Shown one piece after another: positions 8,776 through 17,247 of a stretch of 64,000 nt of DNA. Below the pieces are notes generated by a model. That model searched no databases, was not told the DNA's origin, and worked only from the letters and a program-made list of their open reading frames with translations. The translations under genes and the position numbers were made by a program. The first letter of the stretch is position 1. Every line of letters begins with the position of its first letter. Source of the DNA: DASUPK01 sp963815665 (GTDB lineage Bacteria; Actinomycetota; Thermoleophilia; Solirubrobacterales; 70-9); the NCBI GenBank assembly GCA_963815665.1, contig CAWFHN010000008.1, positions 124,001 to 188,000 of the forward strand, read 5' to 3'.

Positions 8776-8804
8776 TGATTGTACGCCAGTAGTCTTGCGC
8801 GTCG

Positions 8805-10268
8805 ATGGCAAGGGCAGGGGAAAAGGCGGACCAAAGCGAGGCAAGGAGCTACGGCCGCCGCGCCAGCCTGCTCTCGATCGGGGTCGGGATCACGGGGCTG
8901 ATCACCTACCTGTACTTCGCGATCGCCTCGCACGAGCTCTCGAAGGACCAGTACGGAGAGGTGACCGTGCTGTGGGTCTCCGTCTTCATCGTCATCTCGG
9001 TCCTGCAGCGGCCGGTCGAGCAGCTTCTTTCACGGACCGTCTCCGAGAACCTCGCACACGGCACGCCCATCCGGCGAACCGTCCGGGTCGCCGCCACGAT
9101 CCAGGTCTCGGTGGCGCTCGCCTTCGACGTCGTCGCGCTCGCGCTGCGCACGCCGATCCAGGACCACCTGCTCCACGGCAATGCGACGCTCTATTGGATC
9201 GGCGTCGCGGCCGTCACCGCATATGGAGCCAGCTACTTCGCGCGCGGCTTCCTGGCCGGCAGCCACCGCCTCACCATCTACGCGCTCCAGATCATCTGCG
9301 AATCCGTCGCCCGCACAGCATTCCCCCTCGCCGTGGCGGTCGGCATCGCCTCAGGCCAGACTGCGGTGGCGCTGGGCATCGTGGCCGCCCCAACGCTGTC
9401 GCTGATCGTCGTCCCGTTCGCCTTCTTCCGTCGCTTCGGCACCGAAGAACCGGCCGACGTGGGGGCTGGTGAAGCTGCGCTGCCCGGGGCGGTGGTCGGT
9501 GATGGCCCCGAAGGAACTCCCGCCGAACGGCGGCCTGAGGGGGCATCGCCGGCCGCCGCCCCCACGACCGACGAGTTCACCTTGGCTCACGGCGGCCGCT
9601 TCGCGGGGGGCGTCTTCCTGATCATGCTCTCCGAGCAGACCATCTTCAACGCCGGCAACCTGCTGGTCAACGCGACCACAGGGGCCGCCGCGGCCGGATA
9701 CGTCTTCAACGTGCTGATGATCGCCCGGGCGCCACTGCAGCTCTTTCAAGCGGTCCAGACCAGCCTCCTCCCCCACCTCACCACTCTCGGCTCGCGTGGC
9801 GAGGAGGACGACTTCCGCGCCTCGATCCGGGTGACGATCCTGGCGATCGCCGGCTTTGCGGGCCTGGTTGCGCTCGCGATGCTCATCGCCGGCCCGGAGT
9901 TGATGCAGATCGCCTTCGGCAAAAAGCACACCTACCACCGTTCCGATCTCGTGGTGGTCGCAATCGGGATGGGCGTGTATCTCTCGGCCGCGACGCTCAA
10001 TCAGGCGGCGCTCGCCCGCGGGCAGGTGCGGCGTGCCTCGTTCTGCTTTCTCGGCTCAGCGATCGCCTTCGTGGTCTGGGTCATCGTTCCGGTCGTCCCC
10101 AGCGACGTCACCCGTGTCGTGATCGGCTACCTGGGCGCCTCAGCTCTGCTCTTCTCGCTGCTCTATTGGCTCTACCGACAGCCGCTCGAGCCGAAGGAGG
10201 AGCGGGTCAAGCCCGGCTCGACCGAGGAGATGGAGTTGCAGCTGGCCTCGGGCGACGAGGCCGGCTAA
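8805..10268 (+). CDS. Oligosaccharide flippase-like membrane protein (MOP superfamily)
   Basis: A 487-aa multi-pass membrane protein. About twelve hydrophobic segments are visible, starting with LLSIGVGITGLITYLYFAIA, and the layout (two bundles of six, hydrophilic middle loop) is that of Wzx-type polysaccharide flippases. The middle loop, residues ~212-262, is unusually long, rich in Ala/Gly/Pro/Glu and probably disordered. Such proteins move lipid-linked sugars across the inner membrane; no glycosyltransferases are nearby, so the substrate cannot be inferred. ATG start. Its stop overlaps the convergent K+ channel gene by 4 nt. Confidence 0.75.
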   Translation: MARAGEKADQSEARSYGRRASLLSIGVGITGLITYLYFAIASHELSKDQYGEVTVLWVSVFIVISVLQRPVEQLLSRTVSENLAHGTPIRRTVRVAATIQVSVALAFDVVALALRTPIQDHLLHGNATLYWIGVAAVTAYGASYFARGFLAGSHRLTIYALQIICESVARTAFPLAVAVGIASGQTAVALGIVAAPTLSLIVVPFAFFRRFGTEEPADVGAGEAALPGAVVGDGPEGTPAERRPEGASPAAAPTTDEFTLAHGGRFAGGVFLIMLSEQTIFNAGNLLVNATTGAAAAGYVFNVLMIARAPLQLFQAVQTSLLPHLTTLGSRGEEDDFRASIRVTILAIAGFAGLVALAMLIAGPELMQIAFGKKHTYHRSDLVVVAIGMGVYLSAATLNQAALARGQVRRASFCFLGSAIAFVVWVIVPVVPSDVTRVVIGYLGASALLFSLLYWLYRQPLEPKEERVKPGSTEEMELQLASGDEAG

Positions 10269-11344
10269 CCCAGGTCGCCCAGGACTGTGCCGACCTGGCC
10301 GGCCGGCCGTGGGACGAAGAGCGACTCGAGCTTCTTGAGCGCATCCGCGGTTCCCATCGCGATCACGACGTCGCCGGAGCGCAGCACGGTGTCCGACGCC
10401 GGCTGGGGATGGACCATTCCGTCGGTGGCCCGAACGGCGGCGATCGTCGTCGTACCCCTGACCTGACCGATCGTCTTGCCTGCGGCTTCGCATCGGTCCG
10501 TCACGTCGATCTCCTCCATCCGGTACTCGGGTGCGACGTCGACGACGCCGGTGACCTGCGGCTGCAGAGCCAGCCGCGCCATCTCGGCCCCACTCGACTT
10601 GTAGGGAGAGATCACCCGGTTGGCCCCGGCGCGGAGCAGCTTCTTCTCGGAGTCCTCGACGCTCGCCCTCGCGACGACCGTGATGTCGGAGCGCAGTTCG
10701 CGGGCGGTCAGGCAGGTGAAGATGTTCTCGGCGTCCGAGTCGACGCAGGCGAGCACCGAGATCGCGCGCTCCACCCCGGCCGCCCTCAGCACCTCGTCAT
10801 CGGAGGGTCGTCCGAGCAGAAACGGCACGCCCATCTGGTCGGCGATGTGCTTGTTGTCGTCCAGCTCGTCGACGACGACGAAGACATCGCCGCCGGCCTG
10901 GAGATCGCGTGCGACCTGGCGACCGACGCGGCCGAAGCCGCAGATCAGGTGGTGGCCGGAGAGGTCTTCGATCTTGTTCAGTGTGCGGCGCTCCTCGAGG
11001 ATCTCGCCCAGGTGGCCGGCGACGAAGAACTCCGTCACCGTCACCAGCGCGTAGAAGAGCGTACCCACGCCCAGGACGATCAGCAGGACCTTGACGATCT
11101 GGCCGGGGAGGTCCGGCGGCGTAGGGTCGGACCCGACCGTCGCGACGGTGTCCAGGGTGAAGAGGAAGCCCTGCCAGAACGAGACGCTCTCGGTGAGCGA
11201 GTAGGCGATGGCCCCAGAGACCTGGACCGCGACAATCGCGCCGATCAGCACGGCCAGACGCCGCAGGAACGGCTCGAACTCGCCTCGGTCGCCGGGCCCC
11301 TCGAAGCTCCTGAAGCGACTGAGACGCTCGTGCCTGTCGGTCAC
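10265..11344 (-). CDS. Two-TM potassium channel with RCK (TrkA-N/TrkA-C) domains
   Basis: A 359-aa protein. Residues ~28-105 hold two membrane helices around a pore loop. A Rossmann RCK domain follows (HLICGFGRVGRQVARDL, the NAD/nucleotide-binding GxGxxG; residues ~130-245), then a TrkA-C domain (~265-345). The pore reads DTVATVGSDP, so the selectivity filter is TVGSD where classical K+ channels have TVGYGD. It should be a ligand-gated K+ channel of the MthK/Kch type, but the altered filter leaves ion selectivity open. rpe lies 10 nt upstream on the same strand. Confidence 0.85.
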   Translation of the reverse strand: MTDRHERLSRFRSFEGPGDRGEFEPFLRRLAVLIGAIVAVQVSGAIAYSLTESVSFWQGFLFTLDTVATVGSDPTPPDLPGQIVKVLLIVLGVGTLFYALVTVTEFFVAGHLGEILEERRTLNKIEDLSGHHLICGFGRVGRQVARDLQAGGDVFVVVDELDDNKHIADQMGVPFLLGRPSDDEVLRAAGVERAISVLACVDSDAENIFTCLTARELRSDITVVARASVEDSEKKLLRAGANRVISPYKSSGAEMARLALQPQVTGVVDVAPEYRMEEIDVTDRCEAAGKTIGQVRGTTTIAAVRATDGMVHPQPASDTVLRSGDVVIAMGTADALKKLESLFVPRPAGQVGTVLGDLG

Positions 11345-11354
11345 GGAAGCCCCC

Positions 11355-12095
11355 TCAGGCTGCGCCGGCCGCTTCGGCGATCGAGGCGTATGCGGCGGCA
11401 GGGTCGTCCGTCCCGAAGACCGCCGATCCGGCCACGAACAGGCTCGCGCCGGCGGCGGCGACTCCGCTCGCGGTGCTCGCTTCGATACCGCCGTCGACCT
11501 CGATGGCCCCGGCCCCGACCAGTGCGCTCAGCCTCCCCACCTTGTCCGGCGAGTCGGCGATGAAGGGCTGGCCGCCCCACCCCGGGTTGACGGTCATGCA
11601 GAGGAAGACGTCGGCGTCGTTCACCGACTCGCTGACGGCGGCGACCGGCGTGCCCGGGTTGACGGCGAGACCCGCCAGGCAGCCCAGCTCCCGGATCGCG
11701 TTGAGCGTGCGGTTTATGTGCGGGGTCGCCTCGGCGTGAAAGGTGATGTTGTCGGCGCCGGCGTTCGCGAACTCCTCGATCTGGCGCTCGGGCTGCTCGA
11801 TCATCAGATGCACGTCGATCGCCCCGCCCGCGTCATGGACCAGGTCGGCGATCGAACCGGCGACCAGGGGGCCGATCGTGATCGGGGGGACGAAGTGGCC
11901 GTCCATCACGTCCACGTGGATGATCCGCGCGCCCGCGGCCATCACCTCCTCGATCTGCGCGCCCAGCCGGGAGAAGTCGGACGCGAGGATCGACGGAGCG
12001 ACCCGCTTCGTCGCGAAGAGGTCACGGCGGCCCGTCGTGGCTGTGTCGGTGGCGGCTTCCAAGGTCAGATCGAGCGGAGCATCGAGTCGCCGCAT
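11355..12095 (-). CDS. rpe: Ribulose-phosphate 3-epimerase
   Basis: About 246 aa, a TIM-barrel epimerase of the pentose phosphate pathway interconverting ribulose-5-P and xylulose-5-P. Landmarks: VAPSILASDFSRLG, IHVDVMDGHFVPPITIG (metal and catalytic residues), DVHLMIEQPE, TVNPGWGGQPF, IEVDGGIEAST. The start is uncertain: ATG 12095 (MRRLDAP) gives a ~25-residue N-terminal extension before the barrel. That start overlaps the upstream zinc-ribbon gene by 31 nt, so a shorter protein beginning nearer residue 25 is possible. Confidence 0.93.
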   Translation of the reverse strand: MRRLDAPLDLTLEAATDTATTGRRDLFATKRVAPSILASDFSRLGAQIEEVMAAGARIIHVDVMDGHFVPPITIGPLVAGSIADLVHDAGGAIDVHLMIEQPERQIEEFANAGADNITFHAEATPHINRTLNAIRELGCLAGLAVNPGTPVAAVSESVNDADVFLCMTVNPGWGGQPFIADSPDKVGRLSALVGAGAIEVDGGIEASTASGVAAAGASLFVAGSAVFGTDDPAAAYASIAEAAGAA

Positions 12096-12340
12096 TGCTG
12101 GCACTTCATGTCCTCGGTCCGGCTCATGCGGCTGATCGTCCCGTGCTCCCCGCAGTTGGGGCACTGCGAGACGAGCTCGAAGCGGCGCAGGCAGTAGACG
12201 CAGACGAAGCGCCCGGGGAGCTGCGCGGGCCGCAGCCAGGGCTCGCCGCAGCCGGGGCAGTTCGGGCGCTGGAGCGCACCCTCGGTGGCCTCGGGAGCGC
12301 CGATCTCCTCATCCGCGCGACTGTCGACTCGTTCGGCCAT
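12065..12340 (-). CDS. Small double zinc-ribbon protein
   Basis: A 91-aa protein starting MAERVDSRADEEIG. It has four CxxC knuckles, CPGCGEPW, CVYCLRRF, CPNCGEHG and CQQCGDSM, enough for two zinc ribbons. The frame stays open further upstream, but that part is antisense to fmt and I reject it. The function is unknown; such small ribbons often bind nucleic acid or act as protein adaptors. It sits between fmt and rpe in an apparent operon (fmt stop 20 nt upstream, overlap with rpe). Confidence 0.75.
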   Translation of the reverse strand: MAERVDSRADEEIGAPEATEGALQRPNCPGCGEPWLRPAQLPGRFVCVYCLRRFELVSQCPNCGEHGTISRMSRTEDMKCQQCGDSMLRSI

Positions 12341-12359
12341 GTGACGAGAGTATCGAGCG

Positions 12360-13271
12360 CTACAGCGCCCTCGTGGGCGGCGGGTGTCCACGCAGAAAAT
12401 CGGCCGCTCGCATCGGCTTCTTTCCGGGCGGCTGGACGACGTCCAGGCTGAGCGCACCGTCGGAAGAGCCGAGCACGAGCTGCTCGCCGCGCGCCTCGAT
12501 CGCCCCGGCCGGCGGGCCATCCGGCACGGCCCGTGCGGATCGAACGCCGAGACGCTCTCCGCCCTCGAGCTCGAGATAGGCGCCGATGTGCGGCGTCAGC
12601 GCCCGGACGGTCCTCTCGAGCTCGGGCGCCGTCCGCGACGGGCGCAGATGGCGCTCCTCGGGCGAGACCTTTTCCGCGTAGCTGGCCGCCGACTCGTCCT
12701 GATCGGTGAACGCGAGCTCCCCCGCGCTCAGCGAGTCCAGCGCCCGGACCAGCAGCTCACCTCCCAGATCGGCGAGCTTCGCCGACAGGGACTCGTGGTC
12801 GTCTCCGTTCGCGATCTCGACCTTCTCGGCGAGGGCGATCGGGCCCGAGTCGAGTCCCTCCGTGACGCGCATGATCGTGACGCCGGTGCTCGGAGCCCCC
12901 TCCATCAGCGCCCGCTCGATCGGGGCCGCGCCGCGCCAGCGCGGGATCAGGGAGGGATGGACATTCAGCATCAGGAACTCGCTCAGGAGCGGCTCCTTGA
13001 TCAGCTGGCCGAACGCGCAGACCGCAATGGCGGCCGGGTTCGCCGAGCGGATCGCCTCGATCGACTCCGCCGAGTTCACACTCGGGGTCTGATGGAGGGG
13101 CAGACCGAGCTCGCGCGCCGCTTCAGCGGCCGGGGGTGCCGCAAGCCTGCGCCCTCTTCCCTGGCGGCTGTCCGGAGGGGTCACCACGAGGGCCGGCCGG
13201 TGGGTGCTGTCGGCCAGGCGCCGCAGGACCGTCGCGGCGAAGCTCGATGTGCCGAGGTAGGCGGTCCTCAA
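12360..13271 (-). CDS. fmt: Methionyl-tRNA formyltransferase
   Basis: A 303-aa enzyme that formylates initiator Met-tRNA. The N-terminal formyltransferase fold shows AYLGTSSFAATVLRRL, SAESIEAIRSANPAAIAVCAFGQLI and LNVHPSLIPRWRGAAPIERA (the SLLP-type loop with the catalytic His). The C-terminal OB-like tRNA-binding domain follows. The start is TTG at 13271, overlapping the def stop as TTGA, typical of translational coupling. def and fmt act at opposite ends of N-formyl-Met metabolism and are commonly paired. Confidence 0.95.
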   Translation of the reverse strand: MRTAYLGTSSFAATVLRRLADSTHRPALVVTPPDSRQGRGRRLAAPPAAEAARELGLPLHQTPSVNSAESIEAIRSANPAAIAVCAFGQLIKEPLLSEFLMLNVHPSLIPRWRGAAPIERALMEGAPSTGVTIMRVTEGLDSGPIALAEKVEIANGDDHESLSAKLADLGGELLVRALDSLSAGELAFTDQDESAASYAEKVSPEERHLRPSRTAPELERTVRALTPHIGAYLELEGGERLGVRSARAVPDGPPAGAIEARGEQLVLGSSDGALSLDVVQPPGKKPMRAADFLRGHPPPTRAL

Positions 13272-13942
13272 TCCTCGGTCGACGTCGCCGCCGGTTCACC
13301 CTCGTCGACCGCGTCCTCTTCCTCCCTCTCCGGCGCGAAGGTGCCGCCCTCGCGGAGGGCGCTCAGCGCGCCGCGGCGCTGAGCGCGCTCGGTGCGATCG
13401 AGCATCAGAACCCCGTCGAGGTGATCCACCTCGTGCTGGATCACCCTGGCCTCCAGGCCGGAGGCCTCGATCGACAGCGGCTCGCCATGCACGTCGACGG
13501 CCCGCGCCCGGACGTGGAGCGGCCGCTCCACGTCGACGATCACACCGGGCAGGCTGAGGCAGCCCTCCTCAGCCGTGGCGAGGTCGTCCTCCGAGCTCCA
13601 CTCGATCTCCGGGTTGACGAGGACCGTCGGCTCCGCCTCCGAGCCGACCTGGAAGACGAGCATGCGCCGAAGCGCGCCGAGCTGGGTGGCGGCGAGGCCG
13701 ACGCCGATCGCGTCTCGCATCAGGCCGATCATCCGCTCCGCCTCGTCGGCGAGGTCGCCATCGAACTCGGACACCGGCGAGGCCGCCGATCGGAGCACCG
13801 GATCGCCGAACTTGACGACCTGGGACAGCGCCGCGGAGCGCCGCTCCAGCGCCTCCTGGTCGATGCCGTCCGGCTCACCGGCCTCGCTGGCCATCTCATC
13901 GTCGAGCTCCTCGACGGGGGTGGGTGCGTGCTCGTCGCTCAC
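13268..13942 (-). CDS. def: Peptide deformylase
   Basis: About 224 aa if started at GTG 13942 (GAAGG lies upstream). Peptide deformylase removes the N-formyl group from nascent proteins. The three motifs are present: GVGLAATQLG (motif 1), EEGCLSLPG (motif 2, metal-binding Cys) and QHEVDHLDG (motif 3, HExxH variant in the usual HEVDH form). About 45 acidic residues precede the catalytic domain and ~25 acidic residues follow it. The frame is open to 14143, but the extra part does not look like this family. Confidence 0.95.
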   Translation of the reverse strand: MSDEHAPTPVEELDDEMASEAGEPDGIDQEALERRSAALSQVVKFGDPVLRSAASPVSEFDGDLADEAERMIGLMRDAIGVGLAATQLGALRRMLVFQVGSEAEPTVLVNPEIEWSSEDDLATAEEGCLSLPGVIVDVERPLHVRARAVDVHGEPLSIEASGLEARVIQHEVDHLDGVLMLDRTERAQRRGALSALREGGTFAPEREEEDAVDEGEPAATSTED

Positions 13943-14059
13943 GCCTTCGAGTCTAGTCCGGGCGCCTGGCAAGCCGATTGCAAGGCTAGGCACAACTTCG
14001 GTAATGAATGGACAGCATCCGCATGCGTCCCGGCACACCCGTGCCGTGAGGGTCGGCGT

Positions 14060-14941
14060 ATGACCGATCTGCGTCAGATTCCGCCCACCCCTCGGGTGGA
14101 AATCGACGCAGAAGGACTGCGTCGGGTTGTCGAGGCCCAGCACGGTGTGGTCAGCCGAGGGCAGCTGGCCGACGCGGGCCTAGGCGGCGGTGCGATCTCG
14201 CGGTGGCTGAAGGGCGGGCGGCTCCACCGAATCCACCCGCACGTCTACGCCCTTGGCCACACCGCTCTTTCATTGCGGGGTCGGCTCTGGGCCGCTTTGC
14301 TCTACGCCGGGCCTGAGGCTGTCTTCAGCCACACGACGGCCGGGTGGATCTGGTCTCTCATCGATGACGCGCCAAGGCGAATCCACGTGACTACTTCCGG
14401 CCCCCGCTCCTCATTGCCAGCTGTTCGGATGCACCGATCCCGCCACGTGGATGCCGCGATGCATCGAGGCTTTCCGGTGACGGACGTCCCGCGAACGCTG
14501 CTCGACCTCGGCGGCGCCCTGTCGGCCCGCCAACTCCGTCGGGCGCTCTCCGAAGCCGACTACCGCGGGCTGCTCGACACCCGCGAGGTGGAGGCCGTGC
14601 TGCGGTGCGGACGACCGGGCTCAAGAAATCTGCGTGTTGCCCTGCAGGGCCACATGCCTCAGCTTGCTCGGACCCTGAGCGCCCTCGAGGAGCGCTTCCT
14701 CGAGCTCTGCCAATCCGCCGGGATCCGCTTGCCGGAGGTCAACGCCGCGATTGGCCGCATGCGGGTCGACGCGCTTTGGCGGGAGCAGCGAGTGGTCGTC
14801 GAGCTCGACGGCGGCCCGGCTCATGGCGGCATCGCGGCGATGAAGCGCGACAGGCAGCGGGAGATGGGCTTGCGTGCGAAGGGGTTCCGGGTCGTCCGTT
14901 ACGCCCGGTTACGCCCGGGATCAGGTCACGACCCGGCGTGA
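14060..14941 (+). CDS. AbiEi-like protein with DUF559-type nuclease fold, frameshifted at its 3' end
   Basis: A 293-aa open frame. Residues ~15-110 resemble the AbiEi antitoxin winged-helix N-terminus of type IV systems (VVSRGQLADAGLGGGAISRW, HIHVYALGH-like). Residues ~200-293 resemble the DUF559/Vsr-like nuclease fold (RVDALWREQRVVVELDGG, then RQREMGLRAKGFRVVRY). At 14,898-14,917 the 10-nt unit GTTACGCCCG occurs twice in tandem; deleting one copy restores a natural ending (RDQVTTRREQVVEDLRRLLG) that stops at 14981, six bases from the priA stop. The true protein is therefore probably 303 aa. No AbiEii toxin is adjacent, so a toxin-antitoxin role is not supported. Confidence 0.7.
   Translation: MTDLRQIPPTPRVEIDAEGLRRVVEAQHGVVSRGQLADAGLGGGAISRWLKGGRLHRIHPHVYALGHTALSLRGRLWAALLYAGPEAVFSHTTAGWIWSLIDDAPRRIHVTTSGPRSSLPAVRMHRSRHVDAAMHRGFPVTDVPRTLLDLGGALSARQLRRALSEADYRGLLDTREVEAVLRCGRPGSRNLRVALQGHMPQLARTLSALEERFLELCQSAGIRLPEVNAAIGRMRVDALWREQRVVVELDGGPAHGGIAAMKRDRQREMGLRAKGFRVVRYARLRPGSGHDPA
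14898..14917. repeat. 10-bp tandem duplication that breaks the AbiEi-like gene
   Basis: Two abutting copies of GTTACGCCCG (14898-14907 and 14908-14917). Removing one copy restores the family-like C-terminus of the overlapping gene. It may be a real replication slippage or an assembly error. Confidence 0.85.
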
Positions 14942-14986
14942 GCAGGTCGTCGAAGACTTGCGGCGCCTGCTGGGCCTGTAGAGCAG

Positions 14987-17176
14987 CTACTGCGGGTCGA
15001 CGTCCACCGAGATCGCCACCTCGCGGAGGACGCGATTGCTGACCGCGCTCCGGACCGAGTCGCGAACCGCCGCGACGGCGGCGTGGCGCTGCTCCGTCTT
15101 GACGAGCAGGCGGCGCCTGTGCTTGCCCCGCAGGCGGAAGAGCGGCGCCGGCCCGAGCAGGCCGTCGTCGGCGCTCAGGCGGTCGGCGACCAGGCCGCGC
15201 ATGGTCTGGGCGGACGCCTCCACTCGATCCTCGTGCTCGCCGGCCAGGCCGATCTCAATCAGGTGAGAGAAGGGCGGGTAGCGCAGGGCGCGACGCCGCT
15301 CCAGCTCCTCGGCGAGGAACCCGCTCGCGTCGTGCCGCGCGGCGTGGCGAATGCTCGGCGCGCCGGTCGCCATCGCCTGCACCAGCACGCGCCCGCCGGC
15401 CTCGCCCCGGCCGCTCCGGCCGGCGAGCTGGGTGATCAGTGCGAAGGTGCGCTCCTCCGAGCGGAAGTCAGGAAGGCGCAGCGCGCCGTCGGCGTCCAGC
15501 ACGACGCTCAGCGTGACGTCCGGGAAGTCATGTCCCTTGGCGACCATCTGGGTCCCGACGAGCACGCCGGACTCGGCCGACTCGAAGCGGCGCAGGACGT
15601 CGCCGTGCCCCCGGCCCGCCGCGCTGTCGGAGTCCAGGCGGAAGACCTCCAGCGGCGCGAGCAGCTCGTTCAACTCGGCCTCGACGCGCTGGGTCCCGGA
15701 TCCGACCCGGGCGATCGTCACCGACGAGCATTCCGGGCACGACTCGGGCTTCGGCTCGGCATGACCACAGTGATGGCAGCGCAGCGCGCCGTCGCGGTGG
15801 AGGATCAGGGAGACGTCGCAGTTCGGGCACTCCCATGCGTGCCCGCAGGAACGGCAGGTCAGATGGGTCGACCAGCCGCGGCGGTTGATCAGCAGGATCG
15901 CCTTGCCGCCAGCCGCGGCGACCTCGGTGAACGCCTCGCGCGTTCGCGGATGGAGCGGTCCGGGGACCGGGCCGCGCATGTCGACGATCTCGACCGGCGG
16001 CAGGCTTCGCCCGTCCACGCGGCTGGGCAGCTCCAGGCGCTCCAGCTCGTGCCAGCTCTCGGGGCGGGGCGTCGCGGTCCCGCAGAGCAGCACCGCTCCC
16101 GCATCGGCCGCCCGCCGCCGCGCCACCTCGCGGGCGTCGTAGCGCGGGTCGCCCTCCTGCTTGTAGGACGAATCGTGCTCCTCGTCGATCACGATCAGCG
16201 CCGGGTCGGCGACGGGAGCGAAGACGGCGGAGCGCGGGCCGACGCAGATCCGGGCCTCGCCGGACCGCAGTCGCCGCCACTCGTCGTACCGGGCGCCCGC
16301 CGGCATCTTCGAATGAAGCAGCGCGACCGAGTCTCCGAAGCGCCGCCGGAAGCGATCCATCGTCTGCGGCGTCAGGGCGATCTCCGGGACCAGGATGATC
16401 GCCCCCCTCCCCCGCGCCAGCGACTCTCGGGCGGCCTCGAGGTAGACCTCCGTCTTGCCGGAGCCGGTGACACCGTGGAGCAGCAGGGAGCGGCCGCCGC
16501 TCGACCCCTCCCTCCCCGCCAGTGACTCGATCACCGTCCCCAGGGCGGCCGTCTGATCGGCGGTGAGCTCGACGCCCTCGCGAACCGCGCCGACGCCGGG
16601 CGCGTCGTGGCGCCGCCTGCGCTCCACCTCGCGAGTGGAGATCAGGCCACGAGACTCCAGCCGCCGCAGGGTCGCTCGGTCCGAGCCCGCCGTCGCCGCC
16701 AGCCGCCGGGCGAGCTTCGGGCCCGCCATCAGGGCGCGGAGCACCGCCTTCTGCCTCAAGCCGAGCCGCTCGCCGCCAGAGACAGCCTCGATGCCGTCGG
16801 GAGTCGCCTCGACCTCCAGCTCGACGAGCGGCCGCACCCGCCGGGCCTCTGCCCCGGTCCCGACACCGGGCGGCAGGACAAGGCCGAGCCCGCGCGCCGG
16901 GGTCGAGCAGTACTCCTCCCCGACCCAGCGCCCCAGCTCGACGAGCTCAGGCGGCACTCCGGCATCCAGGGCCTCGAGCGGCTCCGCGAGGCGTGCCTCC
17001 GGCAGCTCGCTGCGCTCGGCCAGCCCGACGACCACCCCCACCACGCGCCGGCGCCCGAACGGGACGACCAGCACCGATCCCACCCCGACCCCCGCCATCG
17101 CCTCGGGCAGGAGGTAGTCGAAGGGCCCGGAGACGCTCCGGGTGGTGAGCAGCGGCTCGACCTTTGCGATCGCCAT
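14987..17176 (-). CDS. priA: Primosomal replication helicase PriA
   Basis: A 729-aa superfamily 2 helicase that reloads the replisome at stalled forks. The N-terminal ~100 residues are the 3'-DNA-binding domain (VRVEPLL-like start, GPFDYLLPE). Walker A is LLHGVTGSGKTEVYLEA, the DEAH-type box is ALIVIDEEHDSSYKQ, and the zinc-binding insert contains CRSCGHAWECPNCDVSL and CHHCGHAEPKPESCPEC, i.e. the eight cysteines. Downstream are GTQMVAKGHDFPDVTLS and QLAGRSGRGE. It is full length for the family and convergent with the AbiEi-like gene. Confidence 0.96.
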   Translation of the reverse strand: MAIAKVEPLLTTRSVSGPFDYLLPEAMAGVGVGSVLVVPFGRRRVVGVVVGLAERSELPEARLAEPLEALDAGVPPELVELGRWVGEEYCSTPARGLGLVLPPGVGTGAEARRVRPLVELEVEATPDGIEAVSGGERLGLRQKAVLRALMAGPKLARRLAATAGSDRATLRRLESRGLISTREVERRRRHDAPGVGAVREGVELTADQTAALGTVIESLAGREGSSGGRSLLLHGVTGSGKTEVYLEAARESLARGRGAIILVPEIALTPQTMDRFRRRFGDSVALLHSKMPAGARYDEWRRLRSGEARICVGPRSAVFAPVADPALIVIDEEHDSSYKQEGDPRYDAREVARRRAADAGAVLLCGTATPRPESWHELERLELPSRVDGRSLPPVEIVDMRGPVPGPLHPRTREAFTEVAAAGGKAILLINRRGWSTHLTCRSCGHAWECPNCDVSLILHRDGALRCHHCGHAEPKPESCPECSSVTIARVGSGTQRVEAELNELLAPLEVFRLDSDSAAGRGHGDVLRRFESAESGVLVGTQMVAKGHDFPDVTLSVVLDADGALRLPDFRSEERTFALITQLAGRSGRGEAGGRVLVQAMATGAPSIRHAARHDASGFLAEELERRRALRYPPFSHLIEIGLAGEHEDRVEASAQTMRGLVADRLSADDGLLGPAPLFRLRGKHRRRLLVKTEQRHAAVAAVRDSVRSAVSNRVLREVAISVDVDPQ

Positions 17177-17247
17177 CGACTCACCCTAGGTACGCCCGCG
17201 GACGCGGTGGACAGCCGCGATCCGAGCGGCGAGATAGGCTGGCGGTC

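Noticed and set aside
8726..8804. FMN riboswitch upstream of ribD
   Set aside because: The gap is only 79 bp and shows none of the conserved RFN sequence blocks.
12341..12520. N-terminal extension of the zinc-ribbon protein
   Set aside because: The extra 60 residues are Arg/Ser-rich and antisense to fmt; the natural start is ATG 12340.
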